Part shown: positions 53,109-60,249 of the stretch, piece after piece
Layout: each line of letters starts with the position of its first letter
How positions within the stretch are numbered: position 1 is the stretch's first letter
From: UBA11891 sp049890035
GTDB taxonomy: Bacteria; Bacteroidota; Bacteroidia; Flavobacteriales; Flavobacteriaceae
Length of the DNA: 64,000 bases
Reading direction: 5' to 3'
NCBI GenBank assembly: GCA_049890035.1
Contig: JBMHCG010000006.1
Coordinates: 33,917-97,916, forward strand
Notes under the pieces: generated by a model
Told to the model about the DNA's origin: nothing
Seen by the model: only the letters and a program-made list of their open reading frames with translations
Databases searched by the model: none
Position numbers and translations under genes: made by a program

Positions 53109-54002
53109 ATGCAGCGAACCCATTTCATCACCTTTCTTCTGGGATGTTTTTCGGTAGTGCTTTTGGGGCAATCCCATCTGACGCTGACGGTTGACAATGA
53201 CCTGTATTTTAGGAGTGACTTTTATTATTCCAGTGGGCTTTTTTTGGAACATGGAAAGGAGCGTACCCAAGACACGACCCTTGCAGAACGTCAGTTTCGC
53301 CATTGGAAACTGGGCCAACTCATTTATACGCCCAGAAAACGATATGCAACCCAACGGGATCAATTGGATTATCCCTTTAGCGGGTATTTATTTCTTCGCT
53401 ACAGCCAGGAAAAAATACGTCCTGGCCGGTCAGGATATACCTATGGGGCAGAAATTGGAGTGAGCGGTGATGCTTCTTTGGCCAAGCCTGTACAAAACCT
53501 GTATCACGAACTCGTTTTACAACTTCCCCCATTGAGTTGGACGGCACAAATGCCCCAACAACTGCATGCAGGCATTCGAGCGACGTATTTTCGAACTTAC
53601 GCCCTTACCGATGGAATTGCATGGGTTCCCGATGTGAGTGCTGTTGCCTCCACCCATCAGACCCTGCTTTCAGCCCGAATGGGTTTGGTCTTGGGGTCCA
53701 CCCAGAAAATACCCTGGGATGTCAATCCTTTGTTGAATACAGTAAAAGGATGGGGGGTCTATGCAGGTTGGCAACAGCAATATCTGTTTTATGACTTCCC
53801 TTTGGAAGGGAGCTTATTCAACGATTTGGCAGCATTTACACTGCCTCCCAATCGCTTACGGAATCGTTTTGAAATTGGCCTTACCCTGCACAATGAGCAA
53901 TGGAAAATATTGGGGACAATGGTTTCCAGTAGCCGGGACACCGCTACTCAGCGGGATCCCAGACACGAATTTTTAACCCTGTGTATCAGTAGATTTTTTT
54001 AG
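53109..54002 (+). CDS. LpxR-family outer-membrane lipid A deacylase-like protein
   Basis: A 297-residue protein with a signal peptide (about residues 1-21), then LTLTVDNDLYFRSDFYYSSGLFLEHG, which matches the N/D-rich start of LpxR beta barrels. Alternating strands and a terminal aromatic (CISRFF) fit an outer-membrane barrel. LpxR removes a 3'-acyloxyacyl group from lipid A. Whether this one is active cannot be judged here. Confidence 0.75.
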   Translation: MQRTHFITFLLGCFSVVLLGQSHLTLTVDNDLYFRSDFYYSSGLFLEHGKERTQDTTLAERQFRHWKLGQLIYTPRKRYATQRDQLDYPFSGYLFLRYSQEKIRPGRSGYTYGAEIGVSGDASLAKPVQNLYHELVLQLPPLSWTAQMPQQLHAGIRATYFRTYALTDGIAWVPDVSAVASTHQTLLSARMGLVLGSTQKIPWDVNPLLNTVKGWGVYAGWQQQYLFYDFPLEGSLFNDLAAFTLPPNRLRNRFEIGLTLHNEQWKILGTMVSSSRDTATQRDPRHEFLTLCISRFF

Positions 54003-54024
54003 TTTTACTAAAATTCAGAAACGT

Positions 54025-54555
54025 ATGAAAACACCTTTAACTATTTTGGCATTCACTCTTGTATTGCAATCGTGTATCACCATTAAAGTATATCAGAGTG
54101 AGGAAGAAGAAAAACGGCAAGCGGCTCCCCAAAAGGAAATGAAGCAAATGCTACCCATGGGTAAAACTATTCATTTGGACGGCAGGCCCCACGAACTCCA
54201 ATTTTTCGGGGACGAAAGCAATCACTTTGAGGTATTCGCAGGCGAAAAAGAAGACAGCCTAAAGGTTGAGCGCATCCATATCATTACCCATAAGCAGTCC
54301 GATTCGACCCATGCCCAATGGGTACCGAAAGGAAAAGAAACCAAGGTTATGGTCTTTCGAACCGATAGTGGTGACGGAGAAAATGATCCCCTGATGATTG
54401 TGGATGGTAAACGTGTACAAAAAGGAGCAGCCCTATCCGATTTGGACCCAGCATCCATCGAAACAATTGAGGTGCTCAAAGGGGAAGCAGCAGAAAGAAA
54501 GTATGGCCCTGAGGGCAAAAACGGGGTTGTAGAAATCACCACCAAAAAAGACTAA
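54025..54555 (+). CDS. Lipoprotein with TonB-plug-like C-terminus
   Basis: A 176-residue protein with a lipobox (TLVLQSC, about residue 17) and a low-complexity middle. The C-terminus (MIVDGKRVQKGAALSDLDP, then IETIEVLKGEAAERKYGPEGKNGVVEITTKKD) resembles the end of the TonB-dependent-receptor plug domain in SusC-like proteins. There is no barrel after it. Similar plug-like tails occur on some Bacteroidota signalling and M56 proteins, so a decoy or sensor role is possible but unproven. Confidence 0.6.
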   Translation: MKTPLTILAFTLVLQSCITIKVYQSEEEEKRQAAPQKEMKQMLPMGKTIHLDGRPHELQFFGDESNHFEVFAGEKEDSLKVERIHIITHKQSDSTHAQWVPKGKETKVMVFRTDSGDGENDPLMIVDGKRVQKGAALSDLDPASIETIEVLKGEAAERKYGPEGKNGVVEITTKKD

Positions 54556-55001
54556 TAGGGCGTATCCCAAAAGTAGTAGTTGTGTTCTCGGTCCAAGGCA
54601 AATCCCATCTTGGGATACAGCCGGTTGCCGGGGAGGTTGTTTTTTTCCGTTTCGAGTAACAGTCCTGCCGCCCGTGTTTGTAAACTGTGCTGCTGGGCTT
54701 TTTGTATCAGTTGCGTGCCGACTTTTTTCTGGCGGTACTCTGCTGCTACATAGAGATCGTTAAGCAACCACAAGCGCTGCAAGCGAGTGGAGGAAAAAAG
54801 GGGATATAGTTGAACAAACCCGACGGCTTGCTGTTCCCAATACGCTAGGAAAATAACCGATTCTTGCTTTTTAATTCTTTCTTTAAGAAAGTCTTTACAA
54901 GCTCTTGTTTCTGAGGATTTACCATAAAAGGCTCGATAGGCTTCAAAGAGGGGTGCCAACAACTCAAGTTCAGACAATAGGGCCACTTTAACGGATATCA
55001 T
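54552..55001 (-). CDS. GNAT family acetyltransferase
   Basis: A 149-residue acetyltransferase with the CoA-binding stretch LWLLNDLYVAAEYRQKKVGTQLIQKAQQHS and NRLYPKMGFALDREHNYYFW. The ATG at 55001 is used; an upstream in-frame stretch to 55199 has no homology and lies within the next gene. It overlaps that gene by 14 bp. Confidence 0.85.
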   Translation of the reverse strand: MISVKVALLSELELLAPLFEAYRAFYGKSSETRACKDFLKERIKKQESVIFLAYWEQQAVGFVQLYPLFSSTRLQRLWLLNDLYVAAEYRQKKVGTQLIQKAQQHSLQTRAAGLLLETEKNNLPGNRLYPKMGFALDREHNYYFWDTPY

Positions 55002-55692
55002 TTTTATTGTGTTTTGCGGGGTTGAAAAGATGCCATTCCAAACCGAGATTGAGGCCTCTAAAGGTGTTGGATTGGTCGGTGAAGGGATCATCGGATCGTC
55101 GGATGTGTGTGTATTCCAATCGGAGGGCAAAGGATTTCCAGAATCGGTAGGACAGGCTTGCCAGTACACCAAAACCGTTTCGAAAATGGTTGGGGGCATA
55201 GCTGTAGAATTCGTATATCAATATAAAAGGCGGTTTACTGACCTCTTCTAATCGGACAATTTCGCTGTTATAGGCATGATACAACAGGTTGTAGGTTGGC
55301 CCCATTTCAATTGCAACACGATCATTCGGATGGAAACGGAGCAAAAGAGGAATGCGCCAGTAAGCAAGAAAGTCTTTGCTGTTAAGACCGTCCCTTTGGT
55401 ACCGGTAGTGGATGTTGAGGAAAGAAAGCCCGCTGGCCAGTCCAAATGTTTTGTTGATTTTGTGTTGGGCCAGTATACCGGCACCCCAGCTAATGCGTGG
55501 TCGTGTAAATTCCAGGGGGGTGTTCATTCGAATGGCGAGTATGTGAAGCCGGATGTTCCAGGGATGATACAGTGCTTCAAAGGTAGGGCCTTTGTTGTAT
55601 TGTATCAACAAATTGGCATCGCCTTGGGCAGGACAGTAACCCACACAAAGGAATACGAGCAACAAAATGCCAATCCTAATTTTTTTTGCCAA
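54988..55692 (-). CDS. Outer-membrane beta-barrel protein, unknown
   Basis: A 234-residue protein with a signal peptide (residues 1-24) and a set of alternating strands, RIPLLLRFHPNDRVAIEMGPTYNLLY and SYRFWKSFALRLEYTHIRRSDDPF, ending near a barrel-closing aromatic (GLEWHLF). The family is a generic PorT/OMP-like barrel of Bacteroidota; no function is recognised. It is co-directional with the acetyltransferase. Confidence 0.65.
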   Translation of the reverse strand: MAKKIRIGILLLVFLCVGYCPAQGDANLLIQYNKGPTFEALYHPWNIRLHILAIRMNTPLEFTRPRISWGAGILAQHKINKTFGLASGLSFLNIHYRYQRDGLNSKDFLAYWRIPLLLRFHPNDRVAIEMGPTYNLLYHAYNSEIVRLEEVSKPPFILIYEFYSYAPNHFRNGFGVLASLSYRFWKSFALRLEYTHIRRSDDPFTDQSNTFRGLNLGLEWHLFNPAKHNKNDIR

Positions 55693-55756
55693 GACATTGC
55701 TTCTTTGTTATTATAACGTGCAATCGAGGCAAATCGTGCTTTTGGAGGGTAATCTT

Positions 55757-56176
55757 TTAGTGGGGGAGACGGTCCCGCAGCGCTCCATAGGCATAGGTGC
55801 CAAGGAGAGCAGCAGCAATGACAATAAGAATGGGATAAAAGCCAGCACCAAACAGAGCAAACAGGGGCCCTGGGCAAGCGCCCGTCAAAGCCCATCCCAT
55901 ACCAAAAAGAGTTCCACCCAGTAAATACCGTTTCCATCCCTTTTCTTTGTTGGGGAGGACCAGGCGTTGACCATCCAGAAGGGATGTAGCACCACTTCGT
56001 TTTAAAAGAAATGTGAACAAGGCCCCAAAAGCCAGAGCCGAACCAATGATACCATACATATGAATGGCTTGAAATTGAAACATTTCATAAATACGAAACC
56101 AGGAAGCTGCTTCGGATTTGTACATGGTAATTCCAAAAAGCAAGCCGATAACTAGGAATAACAAGGAACGCATCAT
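55757..56176 (-). CDS. YeeE/YedE-type sulfur transport protein, second half (DUF6691)
   Basis: A 139-residue protein with four membrane helices and the motif YLLGGTLFGMGWALTGACPGPLFALFGAG, containing a conserved cysteine in TGACPG. Such proteins form thiosulfate/sulfur-compound permeases with a partner half. It overlaps its partner by 4 bp. Confidence 0.88.
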   Translation of the reverse strand: MMRSLLFLVIGLLFGITMYKSEAASWFRIYEMFQFQAIHMYGIIGSALAFGALFTFLLKRSGATSLLDGQRLVLPNKEKGWKRYLLGGTLFGMGWALTGACPGPLFALFGAGFYPILIVIAAALLGTYAYGALRDRLPH

Positions 56177-56733
56177 AAAAGGAGGGGTAAAATAAAGTGA
56201 TTGATAAACAAGCCGCCAATAAAAAATCCAATGACAGCAATCAGCGAGGGGAGTTGAAAGTTACTGAGTCCTGTAATCGCGTGTCCCGAAGTACAACCGC
56301 CGGCATAGCGCGTTCCAAAACCAACAAAAAACCCACCAATGAGTAAGAGCCCAAGCACCTTTGGATCCGACCATTTTTGCGCACTAAAAAGGGCTTCTGG
56401 CAAATAGGCTTTCCCGGCATCTTGAATTCCTAGTTGTTGGAGTTGTTCTATTGTTTTTGGATTCAAATCCATGGTGGATCCATCAGACAGGAACTGTGCA
56501 CCGACATAGCCGCCTATTACAGCACCCAGAACGATCAATAGATTCCATCGTTGGCTTTTCCAGTCAAAGTCAAAAAAAGAGTGGCGTTTGCCAGCGCCCA
56601 AAACAGCACACATGGTGCGTAGGTTGGCAGACATACCAAAGGTTTTTCCTGACCATAACAGAAGCAATAAGATCAGTGAAATCATAGGGCCACTGATATA
56701 CCAGGGCCAGGGTTGCAAAAGAGATTCAAACAT
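56173..56733 (-). CDS. YeeE/YedE family sulfur transport protein
   Basis: A 186-residue protein with about five membrane helices and the motif GFGTRYAGGCTSGHAITGLSN, which carries the conserved GGCTSGH cysteine of the family. With the downstream half it should import or export a sulfur species, perhaps thiosulfate or sulfane sulfur. The ATG at 56733 is chosen. It starts within 3 bp of the MBL-rhodanese gene end. Confidence 0.88.
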   Translation of the reverse strand: MFESLLQPWPWYISGPMISLILLLLLWSGKTFGMSANLRTMCAVLGAGKRHSFFDFDWKSQRWNLLIVLGAVIGGYVGAQFLSDGSTMDLNPKTIEQLQQLGIQDAGKAYLPEALFSAQKWSDPKVLGLLLIGGFFVGFGTRYAGGCTSGHAITGLSNFQLPSLIAVIGFFIGGLFINHFILPLLL

Positions 56734-56735
56734 GC

Positions 56736-58142
56736 TTATCGTGTTGAAGGACAAATATAATCAGTACAGGCTAAGGAGGTTTCTTTGATGGCTTTAAAAC
56801 CACCTTCTATGTTGACAAAATTGTGAATGCCTCTTTTTTTAAGAATCGAACCTGCAATCACGGACCGATAGCCACCGGCACAATGGATGTAAAACAATTC
56901 CTTTTGAGGGAAGTCCTGGAGGTGTTCGTTAATATAGTCCAGGGGGCTGTTTTGAGCGACCAGCATCCGTTCGGATTGAAATTCACTGTCTTTTCGAACA
57001 TCAAAAACGGGATTGTTGGTTTGTTTTATATCGTTCTCGAAAACAGAGACATGTACTGAGCTCATGGTGTCATAATCTTTAGCAGCTGCTTTCCATGCGG
57101 CAAAACTCCCCTCCAGGTAACCCAAGGTTTGGTCAAAACCAACTCGGGCGAGTCGGGTTATGGTTTCTTCTTCACGGCCTTCGGGACAAACGATCAAAAG
57201 AGGTTGTTGGACATCTTGGATCAGAGCCCCTACCCACGGAGCAAAACCGCCATCGATCCCAATGAAAATGGATTGTGGGATGTGTCCTTTGACAAATTCA
57301 TCTTGATGCCGTACATCAAGAATAAGGGCTGAGTGTTGATTGGCGATATTTTCAAAAGTGTCTGGATCCAGTGCTTGCGACCCGCGAGTTAAAATAGCAT
57401 CGATGTCTTCATAACCCGATTTGTTCATTTTTACGTTTAATGGGAAATAGGCAGGGGGCGGAAGCAAGCCATCAGTCACTTCTTGGATAAACTCCTCTTT
57501 GTTCATGTCAGCACGGAGGGCATAATTCATTTGTTTTTGGTTGCCCAAGGTATCAACCGTTTCTTTCATCATATTTTTGCCACAAGCAGACCCTGCACCG
57601 TGGGCAGGGTACACAATTATATCGTCTTCTAACGGCATGATTTTTTTGCGTAAGCTATCGAAAAGCATTCCCGCAAGATCTTCTTGTGTCATACTGCCTT
57701 TTTGGGCAAGATCGGGCCTTCCTACATCCCCCAAGAAGAGCGTATCACCACTAAAGACGGCATGGTTCTTACCTTCCGCGTCACGCAGCAAGTAGGTGGT
57801 GCTTTCTATGGTGTGCCCTGGGGTATGCAATACTTGAATACTGATATCACCGATCGAAAACACTTGACCATCTTCTGCCACAAGAACATCATAGTCTGCA
57901 TTGGCTTTGGGCCCATAAACGATGGGGGCACCGGTTTGTTTGGACAGGGTCAAATGACCACTCACGAAATCGGCATGAAAGTGGGTTTCGAAAATATATT
58001 TGATTTGTGCTCCGTCAGCGGCTGCTTTTTTTAGGTAGGGAGCGGTTTCACGTAAGGGATCAATGATGGCTGCTTCGCCTTCACTTTCTATATAATAGGC
58101 TCCTTGAGCTAAACAACCGGTATAAATTTGTTCTATTTTCAT
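56736..58142 (-). CDS. MBL-fold metallohydrolase with two rhodanese domains (persulfide dioxygenase type)
   Basis: A 468-residue fusion. The N-terminal MBL domain carries H54-x-H56-x-D58 (THFHAD), H110 (TPGHT) and D133 (SGDTLF), as in the ETHE1/BlhSOR persulfide dioxygenase group. Residues from about 260 form a first rhodanese-like repeat (LLIVCPEGREEE), and the second ends in the active CAGGYRS loop with C421. It probably oxidises glutathione- or protein-bound persulfide and passes sulfane sulfur. The gene stands between the TauE exporter and the YeeE transporter genes. Confidence 0.9.
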   Translation of the reverse strand: MKIEQIYTGCLAQGAYYIESEGEAAIIDPLRETAPYLKKAAADGAQIKYIFETHFHADFVSGHLTLSKQTGAPIVYGPKANADYDVLVAEDGQVFSIGDISIQVLHTPGHTIESTTYLLRDAEGKNHAVFSGDTLFLGDVGRPDLAQKGSMTQEDLAGMLFDSLRKKIMPLEDDIIVYPAHGAGSACGKNMMKETVDTLGNQKQMNYALRADMNKEEFIQEVTDGLLPPPAYFPLNVKMNKSGYEDIDAILTRGSQALDPDTFENIANQHSALILDVRHQDEFVKGHIPQSIFIGIDGGFAPWVGALIQDVQQPLLIVCPEGREEETITRLARVGFDQTLGYLEGSFAAWKAAAKDYDTMSSVHVSVFENDIKQTNNPVFDVRKDSEFQSERMLVAQNSPLDYINEHLQDFPQKELFYIHCAGGYRSVIAGSILKKRGIHNFVNIEGGFKAIKETSLACTDYICPSTR

Positions 58143-58181
58143 TCTCGTCTTTTTAGTAGACTGCGGTAAAGCAGCCCAAAT

Positions 58182-58982
58182 TTACAATACTAATTCTTTC
58201 CATAGAATACCACATCCCATGAGCAATACAAACCAACCGAAGCCTTTTTTAAGATGCGCACTCGGAATGATCTGATTGAAACGCATCCCCAAAAAGATTC
58301 CTACAATTGCGATTGCTGTAAAGGGGATTAAAAAGTGCCAATCGATACTTAGATTTTGTACATCTCCCAGAAAACCGATGAGAGATTTAAGGGCAATAAT
58401 CATTAGGGAGGTTGCAATAGCCACTTTCATTTCTAATCCGGCTAGGAGAACCAAGGCTGGGATGATCAAAAAACCACCCCCTGCACCCACCAAACCCGTG
58501 ACAACTCCTACGACAGCTCCTTCTAGAACAACCATAGGGATGTTGATTGATTGGGTGTCTTGAGAAGCCATGTTTTTTCTTTTGGTGCGAATCATGGAGC
58601 TGGCAGCCAAGAGCATGATGACGGCAAAAAACAACATAATGGCCATTTCTTTGGTCAGCACCCATACACCAACACGGGCCAATTCCTGAGGAATGGAAGG
58701 GACAAGAAAAGCACGTGTAAGATAGACTGCAACAAATGCGGGTAGGGAAAACAGGAAGCCTGTTTTTAAATCAACGGTGCCCAATCGTATGTTTTGAAGT
58801 GCCCCTACTGCCGAGGTTGTCCCCACTAGAAAGAGAGAGTATGCCGTTGCATGCACCGGATCAATGTCCAGGAGATACACCATTACAGGAACGGTCAAAA
58901 TGGAGCCCCCCCCACCAATAAGTCCTAATACAAGACCGATGAGGAGGGCACAGAAATAACCAAAAACGATACTAATCTCCAA
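58182..58982 (-). CDS. TauE/SafE family sulfite exporter-like protein
   Basis: A 266-residue membrane protein starting at TTG, with seven or eight helices. Signatures are GLVLGLIGGGGSILTVPVMVYLL and GLVGAGGGFLIIPALVLLAGL, the two inverted glycine-rich TauE halves. It is expected to move sulfite or another small organosulfur anion. It lies between the regulator and the MBL-rhodanese gene on the same strand. Confidence 0.93.
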   Translation of the reverse strand: MEISIVFGYFCALLIGLVLGLIGGGGSILTVPVMVYLLDIDPVHATAYSLFLVGTTSAVGALQNIRLGTVDLKTGFLFSLPAFVAVYLTRAFLVPSIPQELARVGVWVLTKEMAIMLFFAVIMLLAASSMIRTKRKNMASQDTQSINIPMVVLEGAVVGVVTGLVGAGGGFLIIPALVLLAGLEMKVAIATSLMIIALKSLIGFLGDVQNLSIDWHFLIPFTAIAIVGIFLGMRFNQIIPSAHLKKGFGWFVLLMGCGILWKELVL

Positions 58983-59031
58983 GGAATCTGAAATTTAATG
59001 TCAAAACTAGGGTTCCTGAAAGGTTTTTTTG

Positions 59032-59045
59032 GTAACCCTTGTTAC
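59032..59045. promoter_or_regulatory. Possible Crp-type operator GTAAC-N4-GTTAC
   Basis: A perfect inverted repeat, GTAACCCTTGTTAC, lies between the regulator stop and the tauE start, overlapping the end of the regulator gene. Spacing and half-sites resemble Crp/Fnr-type operators. Binding is untested. Confidence 0.35.
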
Positions 59046-59701
59046 ACCCATTCGATTGCATTTCTATGGAGAAGCAGTTTTCCTTGATTTTCCAGTTTTT
59101 TTAGAATCCGCGAAATCACAACGCGGCTGGTATTGAGGTCGGCGGCAATTTCTTGGTGGGTGATGATGAGTTTGTTGGATTGCTGTAACTGACATTTGTC
59201 ATGAAGATAATGTTCCAAACGCTGATCCATATTGGAGAAGGCAATGCGGTCCATGCTTTCAAGCAGTTCCATCATGCGGTGATGGTAACTATTGAGAACA
59301 AAATTTCGCCAGCTGCGATAACGCCCCATCCATTCCTCCATCTTTTGGACAGGGATTTTGAGCAGTTTGACGGGTGTTTCACTGATCGCATAAATTTCAC
59401 TTTGTACCTGCCCCATGCAGCAATTCAATGTCATGGCACAGGTTTCGCCCTGCTCCAAATGATACAAAATCAGCCGGTTTCCATTATCATCCGGGCGAAG
59501 GATCTTAATGCTTCCTTGCAACAGCAAAGGCATGGTTTTGATATATTGACCCGGATGAATGAGTTCTTGATCTGGCGGGATTTCAGCAAAAATACCGACA
59601 GTCGAAATTTCGGTGATGAGTTCTTTTTCAAGGGTGCCTCCAAAAAGGGTTCTCAATTCTTGTACCATAGGATAGGTATTGGATTCAATAAACAAGCCCA
59701 C
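59042..59701 (-). CDS. Crp/Fnr family regulator of the sulfur genes
   Basis: A 219-residue protein starting at GTG. It has an N-terminal cNMP-binding-like beta roll (IHPGQYIKTMPLLLQGSIKIL) and a C-terminal winged helix (ITHQEIAADLNTSRVVISRILKKLENQGKLLL). In the sensor domain ETCAMTLNCCMG supplies cysteines 88, 94 and 95, a pattern I recall from regulators next to TauE/YeeE genes in Bacteroidota. A redox or persulfide response through these cysteines is plausible. An internal ATG at 59668 is the alternative start. Confidence 0.9.
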   Translation of the reverse strand: MGLFIESNTYPMVQELRTLFGGTLEKELITEISTVGIFAEIPPDQELIHPGQYIKTMPLLLQGSIKILRPDDNGNRLILYHLEQGETCAMTLNCCMGQVQSEIYAISETPVKLLKIPVQKMEEWMGRYRSWRNFVLNSYHHRMMELLESMDRIAFSNMDQRLEHYLHDKCQLQQSNKLIITHQEIAADLNTSRVVISRILKKLENQGKLLLHRNAIEWV

Positions 59702-59739
59702 AACAAGATATTAAAAATGAACTATTCTAAGGAGTGAAA

Positions 59740-59796
59740 ATGTTAAACACCAAAAAAGATACAATCAATGAATCCAAATTCAAAAGGAGTCCTTAA
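59740..59796 (+). CDS. Possible 18-residue peptide
   Basis: ATG to TAA encodes MLNTKKDTINESKFKRSP with a Shine-Dalgarno-like AAGGAG upstream. Such a leader is unusual in this group. There is no homology evidence, and it may be chance. Confidence 0.12.
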   Translation: MLNTKKDTINESKFKRSP

Positions 59797-59825
59797 TTAG
59801 AGAAGAAAAAGAACGATTGCCCCAT

Positions 59826-59860
59826 CCGTATCCCCCATCCAAGCAAAGGGGTTGATACGG
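59826..59860. other. Hairpin between the regulator and tRNA-Ala
   Basis: CCGTATC with the following C run (59826-59836) pairs with GGGG-TT-GATACGG (59848-59860), giving about 11 bp with a 2-nt bulge. No T run follows, so it is not a simple terminator. Its function is unknown. Confidence 0.45.
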
Positions 59861-59901
59861 AAAGAATTGCATTACAAAAGAAAAAGTTCAGAAAAATCCC
59901 T

Positions 59902-59909
59902 TACTTTTG
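59902..59909 (+). promoter_or_regulatory. -7 promoter box for tRNA-Ala
   Basis: TACTTTTG is an exact TAnnTTTG match, 7 bp before the mature tRNA 5' end. Confidence 0.5.
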
Positions 59910-59916
59910 GCCCACT

Positions 59917-59990
59917 GGGGATGTAGCTCAGCTGGCTAGAGCGCTTGACTGGCAGTCAAGAGGTCGGCGGTTCGAATCCGCTCTTCTCCA
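59917..59990 (+). tRNA. tRNA-Ala (GGC)
   Basis: A 74-nt cloverleaf: acceptor GGGGATG with CTTCTCC, D-arm GCTCAGCTGGCTAGAGC, anticodon stem CTTGA/TCAAG with loop CTGGCAG (anticodon GGC), T-arm GGCGG-TTCGAAT-CCGCT, discriminator A. The G3-T70 pair is the alanine identity element. The gene marks the chromosomal side of the AT-rich region that follows, and tRNA 3' ends are common integration targets. Confidence 0.95.
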
Positions 59991-59995
59991 CGTCT

Positions 59996-60022
59996 AAGGG
60001 ACTTAAACAAGTCCCTTTTTTT
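59996..60022 (+). terminator. Rho-independent terminator of tRNA-Ala
   Basis: The stem AAGGGACTT (59996-60004) with AAGTCCCTT (60009-60017), loop AAAC, then a T run, 5 bp after the tRNA 3' end. Confidence 0.85.
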
Positions 60023-60047
60023 ATGGGCTCTATCCAGCTGTTCCTTC

Positions 60048-60132
60048 AAAAGTGGAATAGCATTTCTAGAAGCTTTAGTTACTTAAATATACAGCTTATT
60101 GGGCAAATTCTTTCCACAAATATTCCACTTTT
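60048..60132. repeat. 12-bp inverted repeat flanking 61 bp near tRNA-Ala
   Basis: AAAAGTGGAATA (60048-60059) and TATTCCACTTTT (60121-60132) are perfect inverse copies. They lie just downstream of the tRNA terminator, where attachment-site arms of tRNA-integrated elements would be expected. Alternatives are a large RNA stem-loop or chance. Confidence 0.6.
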
Positions 60133-60143
60133 TTCAGTCAGCA

Positions 60144-60163
60144 AGTCAATCGGTGGATTGACT
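60144..60163. repeat. 8-bp hairpin next to the inverted repeat
   Basis: AGTCAATC, loop GGTG and GATTGACT form a perfect hairpin 11 bp beyond the right arm of the 12-bp inverted repeat. No T run follows it on either strand within a few bases. Confidence 0.55.
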
Positions 60164-60249
60164 AGCAGCTATATTTAACTCTCCCAGAAAGGAAATAAAT
60201 GGTAATGTGTTACCCTGAAGTCTATTCAAATCACCTTTTCCACGTGACA

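Noticed and set aside
54552..55199. The longer acetyltransferase start at 55199
   Set aside because: The extra 66 residues lie entirely over the outer-membrane barrel gene and lack homology; the ATG at 55001 gives the family start.
59740..59796. A short reading frame with a good Shine-Dalgarno sequence, as a leader peptide for tRNA-Ala or the sulfur regulator
   Set aside because: Listed with very low confidence only; 18 codons on the plus strand control neither neighbour plausibly.
60230..60247. Possible copy of the tRNA-Ala 3' end (CTTTTCCACGT against CTTCTCCACGT) as an attachment-site repeat
   Set aside because: Only about ten of eleven bases match, and the copy is not at a plausible distance for an element boundary.
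60234..60249. A third parS-like site around TTTTCCACGTGACATT
   Set aside because: Only the CCACGTG core and a few flanking bases match the consensus; the right half-site is wrong, so it is likely chance.
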